A stretch of 64,000 nt of DNA from Hymenobacter sp. H14-R3 (GCF_030063445.1 NZ_JASITD010000010.1:62001-126000); one strand, 5' to 3'. Positions 17,337 to 26,177 are shown, counted from the stretch's first letter. Notes: generated by a model from the letters alone, not told the origin. Numbers and translations: made by a program.

Positions 17337-18062
17337 ATGCTTATCAAAACCCGCGGTATCGTGCTGAGCTACCTCAAGTACCGCGAATCCAGTATCATCA
17401 CTCGCGTGTACACCGAGCAGCGCGGCGTGCAGAGCTACCTCGTAAATGGCGTGCGCCGGGCCAAGCCGCCCGGCCGCATTGCCCTGTTTCAGCCCCTCAC
17501 GCTGCTGGAGCTGGTGGCCTATGTGCCGCGCCAGGGCGGCAGCCTCACCCGGCTGGCCGAGTTCCGGTGCGCCGAGCCGTTTCGCTCGCTGCCCTACGAT
17601 ATGCGCAAGAGCAGCGTGGGCCTCTTCCTGTCAGAGGTGCTGAGCAAGTCGGTGCGCGAGGAGGAAGAAAACGTGTCCCTCTTTCGCTTCCTACACGACT
17701 CCATTCTCACCTTCGACCAGCAGGACGAGGGCATCGAAAACTTCGCCCTCCTTTTTCTATTGCATCTGGCTGGTTACCTGGGGTTTGGGGCCGAAACCGG
17801 GGCCGAAATCATTGACCAGGTGGCTATGGCCGGGGCCGCACCCGTGGGCGGCACCTTCAACAGCGGCCCCGCTACGCTGCGCCTGCGCGAGTTTGAGCAC
17901 TACTTCGATGAGCTGCTGCGCACCCCCGCCGCCAGCACCATCCCCAACGGCCAGGTGCGCCGCGAGCTGCTCGCCGTCGTTATCCGCTACTATCAGCTTC
18001 ACGTTGAGGGACTTGGCCCAATTAACTCACTGGAAATACTGAGCGAAGTGCTGGGGGGGTGA
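17337..18062 (+). CDS. recO: DNA repair protein RecO
   Basis: 241 residues from the ATG at 17337. The N-terminal OB-fold begins MLIKTRGIVLSYLKYRESSIITRVYTE, with YLVNGVRRAK and a region of FQPLTLLELV, as in RecO proteins; the C-terminal part is helical. RecO works with RecR (and RecF) to load RecA on gapped DNA. Bacteroidota RecO often lacks the four zinc Cys residues, and none are seen here. It runs in the same direction as porZ and is followed by a perfect 61-base inverted repeat that separates it from the convergent FKBP gene. Confidence 0.93.
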   Translation: MLIKTRGIVLSYLKYRESSIITRVYTEQRGVQSYLVNGVRRAKPPGRIALFQPLTLLELVAYVPRQGGSLTRLAEFRCAEPFRSLPYDMRKSSVGLFLSEVLSKSVREEEENVSLFRFLHDSILTFDQQDEGIENFALLFLLHLAGYLGFGAETGAEIIDQVAMAGAAPVGGTFNSGPATLRLREFEHYFDELLRTPAASTIPNGQVRRELLAVVIRYYQLHVEGLGPINSLEILSEVLGG

Positions 18063-18069
18063 AGGAAAG

Positions 18070-18212
18070 TTGACAAAAAAGAACGTCCTACTCATCTGGC
18101 GTCCGCTTGCCGAAGCATCTCTACCACACCGCTAAGGTTAGTAATCCCAGTGGTGTGGTAGAGATGCTTCGGCAAGCGGACGCCAGATGAGTAGGACGTT
18201 CTTTTTTGTCAA
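18070..18212. repeat. Perfect 61-base inverted repeat (family B) between recO and an FKBP gene
   Basis: Arms 18070-18130 and 18152-18212 are exact reverse complements around a 21-base spacer. The arms contain CGAAGCATCTCTACC, shared with other family B copies, and end in A/T runs that would put T6 after the stem in both directions, so it could also end both convergent transcripts. Confidence 0.85.
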
Positions 18213-18217
18213 TGTGC

Positions 18218-19189
18218 TTATTTAACGCCAGTTAGCTCCACATCAAAGCGCAGCACGGCGTTGGGCGGAATGTCGCCGCCCGCGCCGCGCTCGCCGTAGC
18301 CGAGCGGCGCGGGGATGAGCAGCATGGCTTTGCTGCCCTTGGGGAGCACCGCAATGCCCTGGTCCCAGCCCTTGATTACCTGGCCCTGGCCCAGCACAAA
18401 GTCAAACGGTGTGTCGCCGTGCTTGGCCGTCGAGTCAAATTCCTTGCCCGTAGCCAGCACGGTGCCGCGGTATTTGACGCTCACCGTCTGGCCCTTTTTG
18501 GGCAGCACGCCCGTGCCGCGCTTCGTAATCACGTACCAGGTGCCGCCCACCGTCTTTTTGGCCGTAGTGGTTAGCTTGTTCTTCTTGAGGTAGGCCTGAA
18601 TGAAGGCATCATCCTTCACTACTTGCTTGGCGGTGCGGGCCTTCAGCAGGCGCTGCTGCTCATCGAGCATGGCCTTTTGGCGGGCCTCCATTTGCTCGGG
18701 GGTGAGCAGCTGCTTGGCTACCACCACGAGGCGCAGCGCATTACCCGAGTTCTTGATAAACGGGGGCACCGGCTGCCGCAGCGACTTGGCAAATGCCGTG
18801 TCGGCGTTGAAGCGGAACAGCGCGCTGTCGCCGGGTAGCAGCAGGCTCATGGCCTCCTCAATGCTGCCAGTGGGCAGCGTGGGGCCCAGCACCACGGGCA
18901 GCGGCTCGGGCCGCATCTGGCGCGAGTCCATCAGCAGCGAGTCGCGGTCGGTGCGGTACTGAATAAAAATGAGCAGTACCTGGCCCACGCGGCTGGCATA
19001 GGCCGCATCGGCAGCCACGGCCAGCGGCCGGGGCGCGTAGCGGCCCGCCGCATCGCGCCGAAACAGCTGGTACTCGGTGCCGCTGGCCGTGCGCTGGTAG
19101 CCAGGGGCCGGGGCCAGCGTTTGCGCCCGCAGGCCGGTGGTGCTACCGAAGATGAGTAGCAGGAGAAAAAAATTAAGTAACTGCTTCAT
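18218..19189 (-). CDS. Secreted FKBP-type peptidyl-prolyl cis-trans isomerase
   Basis: 323 residues from the ATG at 19189. A signal peptide (MKQLLNFFLLLLIFGSTTGLRAQ) is followed by a Bacteroidota-specific N-terminal domain (GTEYQLFRRDAAGRYAP) and a C-terminal FKBP domain (about 220-323) with VSVKYRGTV, FDSTAKHGDTPFDFVLGQG, VIKGWDQGI and LLIPAPLGYG. Residues that form the isomerase pocket (Y, D, F, W) are present. It probably helps folding in the periplasm. The next gene upstream on the same strand is a paralogue with the same layout. Confidence 0.9.
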   Translation of the reverse strand: MKQLLNFFLLLLIFGSTTGLRAQTLAPAPGYQRTASGTEYQLFRRDAAGRYAPRPLAVAADAAYASRVGQVLLIFIQYRTDRDSLLMDSRQMRPEPLPVVLGPTLPTGSIEEAMSLLLPGDSALFRFNADTAFAKSLRQPVPPFIKNSGNALRLVVVAKQLLTPEQMEARQKAMLDEQQRLLKARTAKQVVKDDAFIQAYLKKNKLTTTAKKTVGGTWYVITKRGTGVLPKKGQTVSVKYRGTVLATGKEFDSTAKHGDTPFDFVLGQGQVIKGWDQGIAVLPKGSKAMLLIPAPLGYGERGAGGDIPPNAVLRFDVELTGVK

Positions 19190-19237
19190 AATATGATGAT
19201 TAGCCAAAGGGCAGTGCTATTTTGATGAAAGCGGCAC

Positions 19238-19335
19238 GTAGGGTAAGCTTCAGCTTGCCGCCAGTATGGTTATAAGATACTGATTAGTAAGTAAATGCAA
19301 AAGCCCTGGCGCCGGCAAGCTGAAGCTTACCCTAC
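19238..19335. repeat. GGTAAGCTT-type palindrome (family A), copy 2
   Basis: Perfect 23-base arms (19238-19260 and 19313-19335; core GGTAAGCTTCAGCTTGCCG) around a 52-base spacer containing TATAAGATACTGATTAG and AGTAAGTAA. It lies between the two FKBP genes, just downstream of a terminator-like hairpin. Confidence 0.8.
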
Positions 19336-19350
19336 ATTCCTTGTTATAAA

Positions 19351-19382
19351 CAAAGCCGCCACGCCGGAGGGGCGTGGCGGCG
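19351..19382 (-). terminator. Intrinsic terminator of the FKBP lipoprotein gene
   Basis: An 11-base GC-rich stem (GCCGCCACGCC and its complement) with a five-base loop; on the minus strand it is followed by TTTGTTTATAA. It lies about 30 bases after the stop of the gene at 19411-20457. Confidence 0.7.
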
Positions 19383-19410
19383 TAAGGTTAACTGCGGTGG
19401 GCCAGCCGGC

Positions 19411-20457
19411 TTAGCGGCCAGCGGGGGCCGGAGCCATCGAAGCCGAAGGGGCCGGGGCATCGGCCACGTTGGTCAGCTCGATGTCGAAGCGCAGGGGCGA
19501 ATTGGCTGGGATGGCGGGCGGCGAGCCCTGCTTGCCATAGGCCAGCGACGACGGGATGAGGATGGTGGCCTTGCTGCCCTTGTTAAGCTGCTGCAAGGCA
19601 TCGTCCCAGCCCGGAATTACCTGGCCACGGCCCACGGCAAACGAGAAGGGCTGGCCGGGGTGCTTGGCCGAAGCATCGAACTCCTTGCCGTCGAGCAGGG
19701 TACCGCGGTACTGCACGGTCACCATCTGGCCGGGCTTGGCATTGCCACCGGTGCCGGGCTGCGTCACGATGATGTACACGCCGCTCGGGGTTTTCTTGAA
19801 GTTGGTGAGGTTGTTCTTCTTCACGTACTCCTGCAGGGTGGCGTCATCTTCCTTATCCTGGGTGGCGGCGTAGGTGCGCATCTGGCGCTGCTGCTCGGCC
19901 ATCATCTTCTGCTGGTCGGCCATGGCCTCGGCCATCGCAGCCTCGCGGTCTTGCAGGGCCACGGCTTTCACCGTGAGAATGATGTAGTTACCCTTTTTCT
20001 TCAGGTTGGCCGGGGCCAGCTGGTGGGCATTGCGCATGTACAGCGTGTCGGCGTTGAAGCGGAATACGCCGCTATCGCCAGGCTGAAGCAAGGCAAACGC
20101 CTCGGGCTCAGCACCCATTTGCTTGGCCGTGAGGGCCTCCAGCGGAATGCGCACCGGCACCCCAAACTGGCGCTCGCGCGACTTCATCATCACCGAGTCG
20201 CCGGCCGTGCGGTACTCAATGTGGGCCGACATTACCTTGCCCACGCGGTCTTTGTAAGCGGCATCGGCGCCGCCGACTACCTCGCGGGGCGAGTAGCCGG
20301 TGCCATCTTTCTTGAAAATCTTGTACTCGATGCCCGACTTGGTTTTGGCATAATCGCCGCCGCCTTTAGTGCACGAAGACAGGAACGAAGTTGCGCTGAG
20401 CACGCCGGCCGCTAAGGCCAGCTGCCGGGCCACACCGGGCCGGAGAGAAAACTGCAT
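19411..20457 (-). CDS. FKBP-type peptidyl-prolyl isomerase lipoprotein
   Basis: 348 residues from the ATG at 20457. The signal peptide ends in a lipobox (FLSSC), so it is probably a lipoprotein. The N-terminal domain (KSGIEYKIFKKDGTGYSP) matches that of the downstream paralogue; a charged, Met/Gln-rich helix (EAMADQQKMMAEQQRQMRT) links to a C-terminal FKBP domain with VTVQYRGTL, FDASAKHPGQPFSFAVGRGQ, GWDDAL and ILIPSSLAYG. It should assist folding of envelope proteins. A TAnnTTTG element lies 38 bases upstream, overlapping the stop codon of nrnA, and a terminator follows. Confidence 0.92.
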   Translation of the reverse strand: MQFSLRPGVARQLALAAGVLSATSFLSSCTKGGGDYAKTKSGIEYKIFKKDGTGYSPREVVGGADAAYKDRVGKVMSAHIEYRTAGDSVMMKSRERQFGVPVRIPLEALTAKQMGAEPEAFALLQPGDSGVFRFNADTLYMRNAHQLAPANLKKKGNYIILTVKAVALQDREAAMAEAMADQQKMMAEQQRQMRTYAATQDKEDDATLQEYVKKNNLTNFKKTPSGVYIIVTQPGTGGNAKPGQMVTVQYRGTLLDGKEFDASAKHPGQPFSFAVGRGQVIPGWDDALQQLNKGSKATILIPSSLAYGKQGSPPAIPANSPLRFDIELTNVADAPAPSASMAPAPAGR

Positions 20458-20494
20458 TGAAAACAAAAAATTGGAATAAAGACGAAGACAGGCC

Positions 20495-20502
20495 CAAAGT
20501 TA
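20495..20502 (-). promoter_or_regulatory. Candidate -7 promoter element for the FKBP lipoprotein gene
   Basis: Reads TAACTTTG on the minus strand, matching TAnnTTTG, and shares its first bases with the nrnA stop codon. The start codon lies 38 bases downstream. Confidence 0.5.
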
Positions 20503-21555
20503 GGCCACGGGCGGCGCAACTGCTACCGACGCGGTACCCGTGCTCACCAACTGCGCCTGGTACTGCGGCAGCAGCCCCAAAAACCGCTCTACCGTGGCAT
20601 CCAGCGGTAGCATGCTGATGCCGCCCGATGCATTGTTATGGCCGCCGCCCTCGAAGTGGTTGCGCGAAAAATCGCTCACCGAAAAGTCGCCCACCGAGCG
20701 GAAGGAAATCTTCACGGCCGAGCCGCGGTCGATGAACACGGCCGCAAATACGATGCCCTCAATGCTGAGCGCGTAGTTTACAAGTCCTTCGGTGTCACCG
20801 GTTTTGCTCTCGTACTGGCGCAGTTCCTCCTTGGTAACAGCGATGTAGGCCGTGTTGAACTCGCGGTTTACCACCAGCTTATCCTTTAGGATATAGCCCA
20901 GGAAGCGCAGGCGAATTTCGGTGTGCGAGTCGTATATGCGGCGGTGCACCGCCGACAGGTCGATGCCCGTGTTGAGCAGTTCGGCAATGATGAGGTGCAC
21001 GTTGCGCGAGGTGCTGGGGTGCCGAAACGAGCCCGTATCGGTCATAATGCCCGCGTAGAGCGCCTCGCCCATGCCCTGGTCGATGAGGTCCTGGTCGCCG
21101 AGGGCGCGGATAATCTCAAACACCAGCTCGGCCGTGGCCGCCGCCTTGGGCTCCGAAAAGCTCACGTCGGCGAAAGCCTCGGGGCGCTGGTGGTGGTCGA
21201 TGAGGATTTTGGTGCCAGGGGCCTGGCGCACGTACTCGCCCAGCTCGTTGATGCGGCCCAGGCAGTTGAAGTCAAGGCAAAAAATGAGCTCGGCGCGGTT
21301 CACCAAGTCGCGCACCTGGCGGTCGTTGTGGCGCGGCTCATACACCACCACCTCGTCGTTGCCCTGCATCCAGTTGAGGAAAGCGGGGTAGTCGGAAGGG
21401 GTAACCACCGTGACGGAGTGCCCCTTCTTTTTGAGATAAGTGGCCCAGGCCAGCGACGAGCCCAGCGCATCGGCGTCGGGCTTGTGGTGCGTAGTGATAA
21501 AAATCTGCTTGGGTTGCGCCAGCAGAGCTTGCAACTCGGATACGGAAGGAAACAT
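20500..21555 (-). CDS. nrnA: DHH-family bifunctional oligoribonuclease / pAp phosphatase NrnA
   Basis: 351 residues from the ATG at 21555; an open extension to 21651 runs into the ndk promoter region and is discarded. DHH domain motifs are all visible: THHKPDADALGSSLAW, FCLDFN, and ILIDHHQRPE, followed by the C-terminal DHHA1 domain with FEGGGHNNASGG. The protein degrades short RNA oligomers to mononucleotides and dephosphorylates pAp, using Mn. It is divergent from ndk, and both promoters share the gap of about 185 bases. Confidence 0.92.
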   Translation of the reverse strand: MFPSVSELQALLAQPKQIFITTHHKPDADALGSSLAWATYLKKKGHSVTVVTPSDYPAFLNWMQGNDEVVVYEPRHNDRQVRDLVNRAELIFCLDFNCLGRINELGEYVRQAPGTKILIDHHQRPEAFADVSFSEPKAAATAELVFEIIRALGDQDLIDQGMGEALYAGIMTDTGSFRHPSTSRNVHLIIAELLNTGIDLSAVHRRIYDSHTEIRLRFLGYILKDKLVVNREFNTAYIAVTKEELRQYESKTGDTEGLVNYALSIEGIVFAAVFIDRGSAVKISFRSVGDFSVSDFSRNHFEGGGHNNASGGISMLPLDATVERFLGLLPQYQAQLVSTGTASVAVAPPVA

Positions 21556-21694
21556 CGACGACGTAAATGGCCTACGAATGCGAAAAAATGCCGCTAGGCT
21601 CACGCTGAGCAAACGGGCCGGCAAAGGTCGGCATGAATTGGGTTTCAACAACCAAACCCCGGGGGAAGGTTCGGAAAGGGGCGGCCGCGGCCCC

Positions 21695-21702
21695 TACCTT
21701 TG
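21695..21702 (+). promoter_or_regulatory. Candidate -7 promoter element of ndk
   Basis: TACCTTTG, a full match to TAnnTTTG, lies 38 bases before the ndk ATG, giving a leader of about 30 bases. Confidence 0.55.
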
Positions 21703-21740
21703 CCCCACAAAGTACCTCTTTTTTATTTACCCCCAACATA

Positions 21741-22148
21741 ATGGCAACCAATCGCACCTTCACCATGATTAAGCCCGACGCCGTGGCCGAAAACCACATC
21801 GGCGGCATCCTGAGCATGATTGAGCAGGGCGGCTTCCGCATCGTGGAGCTTCAGAAAGTGAACCTGACGCCCGAGCGCGCCGGCGAGTTTTACGCCGTGC
21901 ACAAGGAGCGTCCTTTCTACAACGACCTCGTGAAATACATGTCGAGCGGCCCCATCGTGGCGGCCATCCTCGAAAAAGAAAACGCCGTAGCTGACTTCCG
22001 CACCCTCATCGGCGCTACCAACCCAGCCAACGCTGAGGACGGCACCATCCGGAAGAAGTACGCCAAGAGCATCGAAGCCAACGCCGTACACGGCTCGGAT
22101 TCGGACGAGAACGCCCAAATCGAAGGCGAGTTCTACTTCTCGAAGTAA
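21741..22148 (+). CDS. ndk: Nucleoside diphosphate kinase
   Basis: 135 residues, usual for the family. It starts at the ATG at 21741 ([10 protein letters not shown]); the open frame upstream crosses the promoter. The phospho-accepting histidine is H117 in NAVHGSDS, and [13 protein letters not shown] and the nucleotide-binding region [12 protein letters not shown] are present. It transfers the gamma phosphate of ATP to other nucleoside diphosphates. It is a single-gene transcript, with its own promoter element and a strong terminator 35 bases after the stop. Confidence 0.97.
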   Translation: MATNRTFTMIKPDAVAENHIGGILSMIEQGGFRIVELQKVNLTPERAGEFYAVHKERPFYNDLVKYMSSGPIVAAILEKENAVADFRTLIGATNPANAEDGTIRKKYAKSIEANAVHGSDSDENAQIEGEFYFSK

Positions 22149-22183
22149 TTGCTCGCAGCACGGAACAGCCTTCCATTCTGCAC

Positions 22184-22220
22184 AAAAAAGCCGCTCTGCA
22201 TAATGCAGAGCGGCTTTTTC
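22184..22220 (+). terminator. Intrinsic terminator of ndk
   Basis: An 11-base perfect stem (GCCGCTCTGCA / TGCAGAGCGGC, 22190-22214) with a three-base loop, preceded by A6 and followed by T5. The flanking runs would allow it to work on both strands, for the convergent AAA gene as well. Confidence 0.9.
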
Positions 22221-22274
22221 TTTATACTGAAATCAGACTAATTTTATACCAATTTTGTATTGACGAGCTTGCGC

Positions 22275-23375
22275 TCATCGGCTGAAACCGATGCGGCCGG
22301 CGGTTTTGGTTTCGCTCACGAAAGTCGGTTCTTCGCGGTTGTAGATATCGGCCAGGGCCATTGCTTCGGTTACGGGCGTGGTTTGGCCCAGCGTGGTGGC
22401 CAGGGCCTGGGCCCTGGCCTGCTCTAGCGGCCCGAAGGCGTAGGAAGCAATGAGGCGGCCCTTCCGCAGCAACGCCTTGTCGATGCGGGCAAGGTCGGCG
22501 TTGAAGGTGCAGATAATCTGAATGTGGAAGCCGTCGCTCAGCAGGCCGTCGCTGAGATTCAGCAGGTTGCTCACGGCGTTGCTGCCGCTGGCGTCGCGCT
22601 TGGTAAGCAGCTCCTCGGCATCCTCGATGAGCAGGATGGAATTGGTGTTATCGTGCAGCAGGTTGATGAATTCGGGGTCAGCGATGCGCAGCGCCAGGTT
22701 GGGCGGAATGAACAGCTTGGGCTTGTCGGTGAGGCTGCACAGGTGCCGGATGTAGCTGGTTTTGCCAGTGCCGGGCGGGCCGTGCAGGATGATAAGACCC
22801 TTATCATCGGGCTTTTGCAAGCGCTTCACAATGGCCTCGTGCACGGGCAGCAGGTCCTCGTTGTAGTTCGCAGCCAGGTCGAGGGCCGGGATTTTGAGCG
22901 GCAGCGGCGAGAAGGCCAGGTCGCTGCCCATGAGGCGCAGCACCTGAATGCGCTGGCGCTCTACCTGCCCGCTTTCAAGCTGGGCCTGAAGCGAAGCCCG
23001 CAGGCGGGCCAGGGTGTCGGCATCGGTGCGAGGCGAGAAGTACAGAATGGCGCTTTGGTCGCCGTAGCTGCTGGTAATGCTGAAAAACAGCAGGGTGTGC
23101 GGCTCGGGCGAGAGGGCGTAAAACTGCCACTCGGGCGCTTTGTCCACCTCCTCAATAAACACCGACTGCACCACCGTTATCTGGTCGAGGTCGTAGGTTT
23201 CGGCCAAGGTGGTGAGCACGGTTTTGCGCGCGTCAGCCGTTACGAGCTGGTAGATTTCGCGGCGGGGCAGCTCGCCAAACATGGTATAAAACCACACCGT
23301 GGGCTGAAAGCCGTGTTGGTTGTAAGCGGCCGATAGGTCGGGACTTGCCGCCGGAAGCGGGTTGGGGTTGCTCAT
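22275..23375 (-). CDS. AAA+ ATPase, single domain, BCS1/FtsH-like core
   Basis: 366 residues. The first 170 form a domain without known motifs (TVWFYTMFGELPRREIYQL, several aromatic strands). The AAA core begins near 185: Walker A GPPGTGKTS (199-207), Walker B ILLIED (247-252), sensor 1 IICTFNADLARID and an arginine-finger-like KALLRKGRL. This core is closest in look to BCS1-like and other classical AAA proteins, not clamp loaders. No protease or membrane segment follows. Substrate unknown; it stands alone between ndk and a nucleoside permease. Confidence 0.8.
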   Translation of the reverse strand: MSNPNPLPAASPDLSAAYNQHGFQPTVWFYTMFGELPRREIYQLVTADARKTVLTTLAETYDLDQITVVQSVFIEEVDKAPEWQFYALSPEPHTLLFFSITSSYGDQSAILYFSPRTDADTLARLRASLQAQLESGQVERQRIQVLRLMGSDLAFSPLPLKIPALDLAANYNEDLLPVHEAIVKRLQKPDDKGLIILHGPPGTGKTSYIRHLCSLTDKPKLFIPPNLALRIADPEFINLLHDNTNSILLIEDAEELLTKRDASGSNAVSNLLNLSDGLLSDGFHIQIICTFNADLARIDKALLRKGRLIASYAFGPLEQARAQALATTLGQTTPVTEAMALADIYNREEPTFVSETKTAGRIGFSR

Positions 23376-23459
23376 TAAATAGGGTAATGGAGCCGGGCTC
23401 AGAGACTAGCCAAATAGCAGCCCGCCCAAGGCCTGTTTGGATAGCCTCTAAGCGCCAGC

Positions 23460-24734
23460 TTACGCGGCTACTGCCGGCTCAGAATATTCGTTTTCGACTA
23501 CCTGCTCTTCGTGCTTGTGCTTGAAAATGAACACGAACAGCACAGCAATCACCAGCGCGTAGGCCGCAAAGGCCAGCCAGATGCCGTGCCAGTCCTTGTT
23601 GCCGGCGGCATCGGTGAAGTAGTTCTGGATAACCAGGCCGCTGATGGAGCTGCCCAGCACGGCCCCGAAGCCGTTGGTCATCATCATAAACAAGCCCTGG
23701 GCGCTGGCCCGGATGCTGGGCTGGGTCTGGGTTTCGACAAACAGGGAGCCCGAAATATTGAAGAAGTCGAAGGCCATGCCGTACACAATGCACGAGAGAA
23801 TAATCATCCAGAGGCCGCCGCCGGGGTTGCTGAAAGCCAGCAGGCCAAAGCGCAGCACCCAGGCCACCATGCTAAACAGCATCACCTGCTTGATACCGAA
23901 GCGCCGCAGGAAGAAGGGAATAGCCAGGATAAACAGCGTTTCGGAAATCTGCGAAATCGACATGATAAAGGCCGGGTGCTGCACCGAAAGCGTGTCGCGG
24001 TAGGCCGGTATCTTGTCGAAGTCGTGCAGGAAGGTGTCGCCATAGGCATTGGTGAGCTGCAAGGCCGCGCCCAGCAGCAGGGCAAAGGCGAAGAAGGTCG
24101 CCAGCTTGCGGTCGCGCAGCAGGGCAAACGACTTGAGGCCCAGCGCATCGACCAGCGAGCGGCTCGACGCGCCCTTGGAAGGCGGCGGGCAGGCAGGCAG
24201 CGTAAACGCGTACACGCCCAGCAGCAGCGCGGCCCCGGCAGCTACGTAAAACTGATTGGCCGACTTCTCGAAGCCCAGGAACGTGACGGCCCACATGGCC
24301 GCAATGAAGCCGATGGTGCCCCACACCCGGATGGGCGGGTAGTCCTTCACCACGTCGAGGCCCTGGGTTTTGAGGGCCGAGTACGACACGGCGATGGACA
24401 GCGACAGCGTGGGCATGTAGAAAATCATGTTCAGCAGGATAACCCAGAAGAACACGCCGGGGTCGGTAACCAACGGAATGGTACACAGCGTAATAGCGCC
24501 GCAAATGTGCAGCACGCCGTAGAGCTTTTCGGCGTTTATCCACTTATCGGCCACAATGCCCATGAGTGAGGGCATGAAGATGGACGCGATGCCCATGGTG
24601 GAGAAGATGGCGCCAAACTGCGCGCCCGACCACTGCTTGGTTTGAAACCAATAGGCACCAATCGTAATCAGCCACGCGCCCCAGATAAAAAACTGGAGGA
24701 AGCTCAGGACGGTAAGACGCAGCTTGATACTCAT
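23460..24734 (-). CDS. Nucleoside permease of the NHS family (NupG/XapB-like MFS)
   Basis: 424 residues with twelve membrane segments. The N-terminus (LTVLSFLQFFIWGAWLITIG), FMPSLMGIVADKWINAEK, IRVWGTIGFIAAMW and the C-terminal AQGLFMMMTNGFGAVLGSSISG are typical of the nucleoside:H+ symporter family. It takes up nucleosides through the inner membrane, which fits with the thymidine kinase and ndk of the same window though they are not in one operon. The charged C-terminus (HKHEEQVVENEY) faces the cytoplasm. Confidence 0.9.
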   Translation of the reverse strand: MSIKLRLTVLSFLQFFIWGAWLITIGAYWFQTKQWSGAQFGAIFSTMGIASIFMPSLMGIVADKWINAEKLYGVLHICGAITLCTIPLVTDPGVFFWVILLNMIFYMPTLSLSIAVSYSALKTQGLDVVKDYPPIRVWGTIGFIAAMWAVTFLGFEKSANQFYVAAGAALLLGVYAFTLPACPPPSKGASSRSLVDALGLKSFALLRDRKLATFFAFALLLGAALQLTNAYGDTFLHDFDKIPAYRDTLSVQHPAFIMSISQISETLFILAIPFFLRRFGIKQVMLFSMVAWVLRFGLLAFSNPGGGLWMIILSCIVYGMAFDFFNISGSLFVETQTQPSIRASAQGLFMMMTNGFGAVLGSSISGLVIQNYFTDAAGNKDWHGIWLAFAAYALVIAVLFVFIFKHKHEEQVVENEYSEPAVAA

Positions 24735-24867
24735 GCAGGCGTAGTTTTAAAAGTTTCGGAAAAGGGCCTTTAGCGCCTAAAGTTACGCAGTTTTTAGCAG
24801 GCGCGGCGCAAGCGGCGTAGCATTGGCGTAACAATGGCCGGGTGCCGGCCGGACGGCGGCGCGCAAC

Positions 24868-24902
24868 AAAAAAGCCCTCCTGCGCAGGGCAGGAGGGCTT
24901 TC
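24868..24902 (-). terminator. Intrinsic terminator of the superoxide dismutase gene
   Basis: Stem AAAGCCCTCCTGC with its complement around a short loop; on the minus strand it is followed by a T6 run with one break. It begins 25 bases after the sod stop codon. Confidence 0.85.
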
Positions 24903-24926
24903 TGAAAACGCTTGCCAGCGGGCAGC

Positions 24927-25535
24927 TTACTTGGCATCGGCAAAGCGCTTGTTCACCTCGTCCCAATTGATGAGGTTGAAGAAGGCGGCCACGTAGTCGG
25001 GGCGCTTGTTCTGGTACTTGAGGTAGTAGGCGTGCTCCCACACGTCGAGGCCCAGGATGGCGGTGCCCTTAATGCCGGCGTCGGGCATCAGCGGGTTGTC
25101 CTGGTTGGGCGTCGAGGCGATGGTGAGCGAGCCGTCGGCCTGCTTCACCAGCCACGCCCAGCCCGAGCCGAAGCGCGTAGTGGCCGCCTTAGTGAATTCG
25201 GTTTTGAAGTTATCGTAGCTACCAAACGACTTGGTGATGGCATCGCCGACGGCGCCGGTGGGCTGGCCGCCGCCGTTAGGCGAGAGCACGGTCCAGAATA
25301 GCGAGTGGTTCCAGTGGCCGCCGCCGTTGTTGCGCACGGCCGGGGTGGCCGCCGCAATGTTGTGCAGAATTTCCTCGATGGTCTGGTTTTCCATCGCCGT
25401 GCCGGCCACGGCAGCGTTGAGGTTCGTTACGTAGGCCTGGTGGTGCTTAGTATAGTGAATTTCCATCGTCTGCGCGTCGAAGGTGGGTTCGAGGGCGTCG
25501 TAGGCGTAGGGCAGCTTGGGCAGTTCAAAAGCCAT
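24927..25535 (-). CDS. Superoxide dismutase, Fe/Mn family
   Basis: 202 residues, usual length. The four metal ligands are in the expected places: H27 ([10 protein letters not shown]), H77 ([10 protein letters not shown]), D164 and H168 ([19 protein letters not shown]). It converts superoxide to peroxide and oxygen. The metal cannot be fixed from sequence alone, since Fe, Mn and cambialistic forms share these motifs; GGGHWNH and the QNxRPxY tail are common in Bacteroidota enzymes. No export signal. A terminator follows directly, and a family A palindrome lies upstream. Confidence 0.95.
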   Translation of the reverse strand: MAFELPKLPYAYDALEPTFDAQTMEIHYTKHHQAYVTNLNAAVAGTAMENQTIEEILHNIAAATPAVRNNGGGHWNHSLFWTVLSPNGGGQPTGAVGDAITKSFGSYDNFKTEFTKAATTRFGSGWAWLVKQADGSLTIASTPNQDNPLMPDAGIKGTAILGLDVWEHAYYLKYQNKRPDYVAAFFNLINWDEVNKRFADAK

Positions 25536-25610
25536 GATTCAGGTGTTTTAAAGTGAAAAGATGGGTGGATGCTTCTTCTATAACCCGCAATTGGGGGCGG
25601 GGGTTGCGTG

Positions 25611-25677
25611 CGGTAAGCTTCAGCTTGCCGTTTTAAGCATAGATTATTCTTTTACCCACGGCAAGCCAAAGCTTACC
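25611..25677. repeat. GGTAAGCTT-type palindrome (family A), copy 3
   Basis: Arms 25611-25630 (GGTAAGCTTCAGCTTGCCG core) and 25659-25677 (CGGCAAGCCAAAGCTTACC) around a 28-base spacer. The right arm ends one base before the tadA stop codon, so the hairpin would be at the very 3' end of the tadA mRNA. Confidence 0.75.
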
Positions 25678-26118
25678 TCACATAGTTCTCTTGGCTTGGA
25701 AAAACGCCTGCATGAGGGCCGTGCATTCGTCGGCGCACACGCCCGCCCGCACTTTCGTGCGGGGGTGCAGCAGGCCCAGGGCATGGCGGCGGTAGCCGGT
25801 TTTGGGCTCGGCCGCGCCAAATACCACTCCCCCAAGCTGCGCCCAGGCGCTGGCCCCGGCGCACATCACGCAAGGCTCCACAGTGACGTAGAGCGTGCAA
25901 TTAGCTAAGTACTTGTTGCCCAGATAATTAGCTGCGGCCGTGATGGCCAGCATTTCGGCGTGGGCTGTTACGTCGTGCAGCTGCTCGGTTTGGTTGTGGC
26001 CCCGGCCGATGATGGTGCCCGCCAGCACTACCACCGCACCAATCGGGATTTCGCCGCCCGCCAGCGCCCGCCGCGCCTCGGCCAGCGCTTGGCGCATGAA
26101 GTAGTCGTCGGTAAGCAT
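25678..26118 (-). CDS. tadA: tRNA-adenosine deaminase TadA / nucleoside deaminase
   Basis: 146 residues from the ATG at 26118. The cytidine-deaminase-fold zinc site is complete: H53-A-E55 (TAHAEM) and P82-C83-V-M-C86 (EPCVMCAGA). Early motifs MRQALAEARRAL and GEIPIGAVVV are those of TadA, which makes inosine at the wobble base of tRNA-Arg(ACG). A guanine-deaminase-type relative cannot be excluded, but the length and motifs favour TadA. Its stop codon directly follows a family A palindrome. Confidence 0.88.
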   Translation of the reverse strand: MLTDDYFMRQALAEARRALAGGEIPIGAVVVLAGTIIGRGHNQTEQLHDVTAHAEMLAITAAANYLGNKYLANCTLYVTVEPCVMCAGASAWAQLGGVVFGAAEPKTGYRRHALGLLHPRTKVRAGVCADECTALMQAFFQAKRTM

Positions 26119-26177
26119 AGTTTGGTGCCTTGTTGGGTGCGCTCGCCATGACAAACGCCGCAACCGGGCATTGTTCG

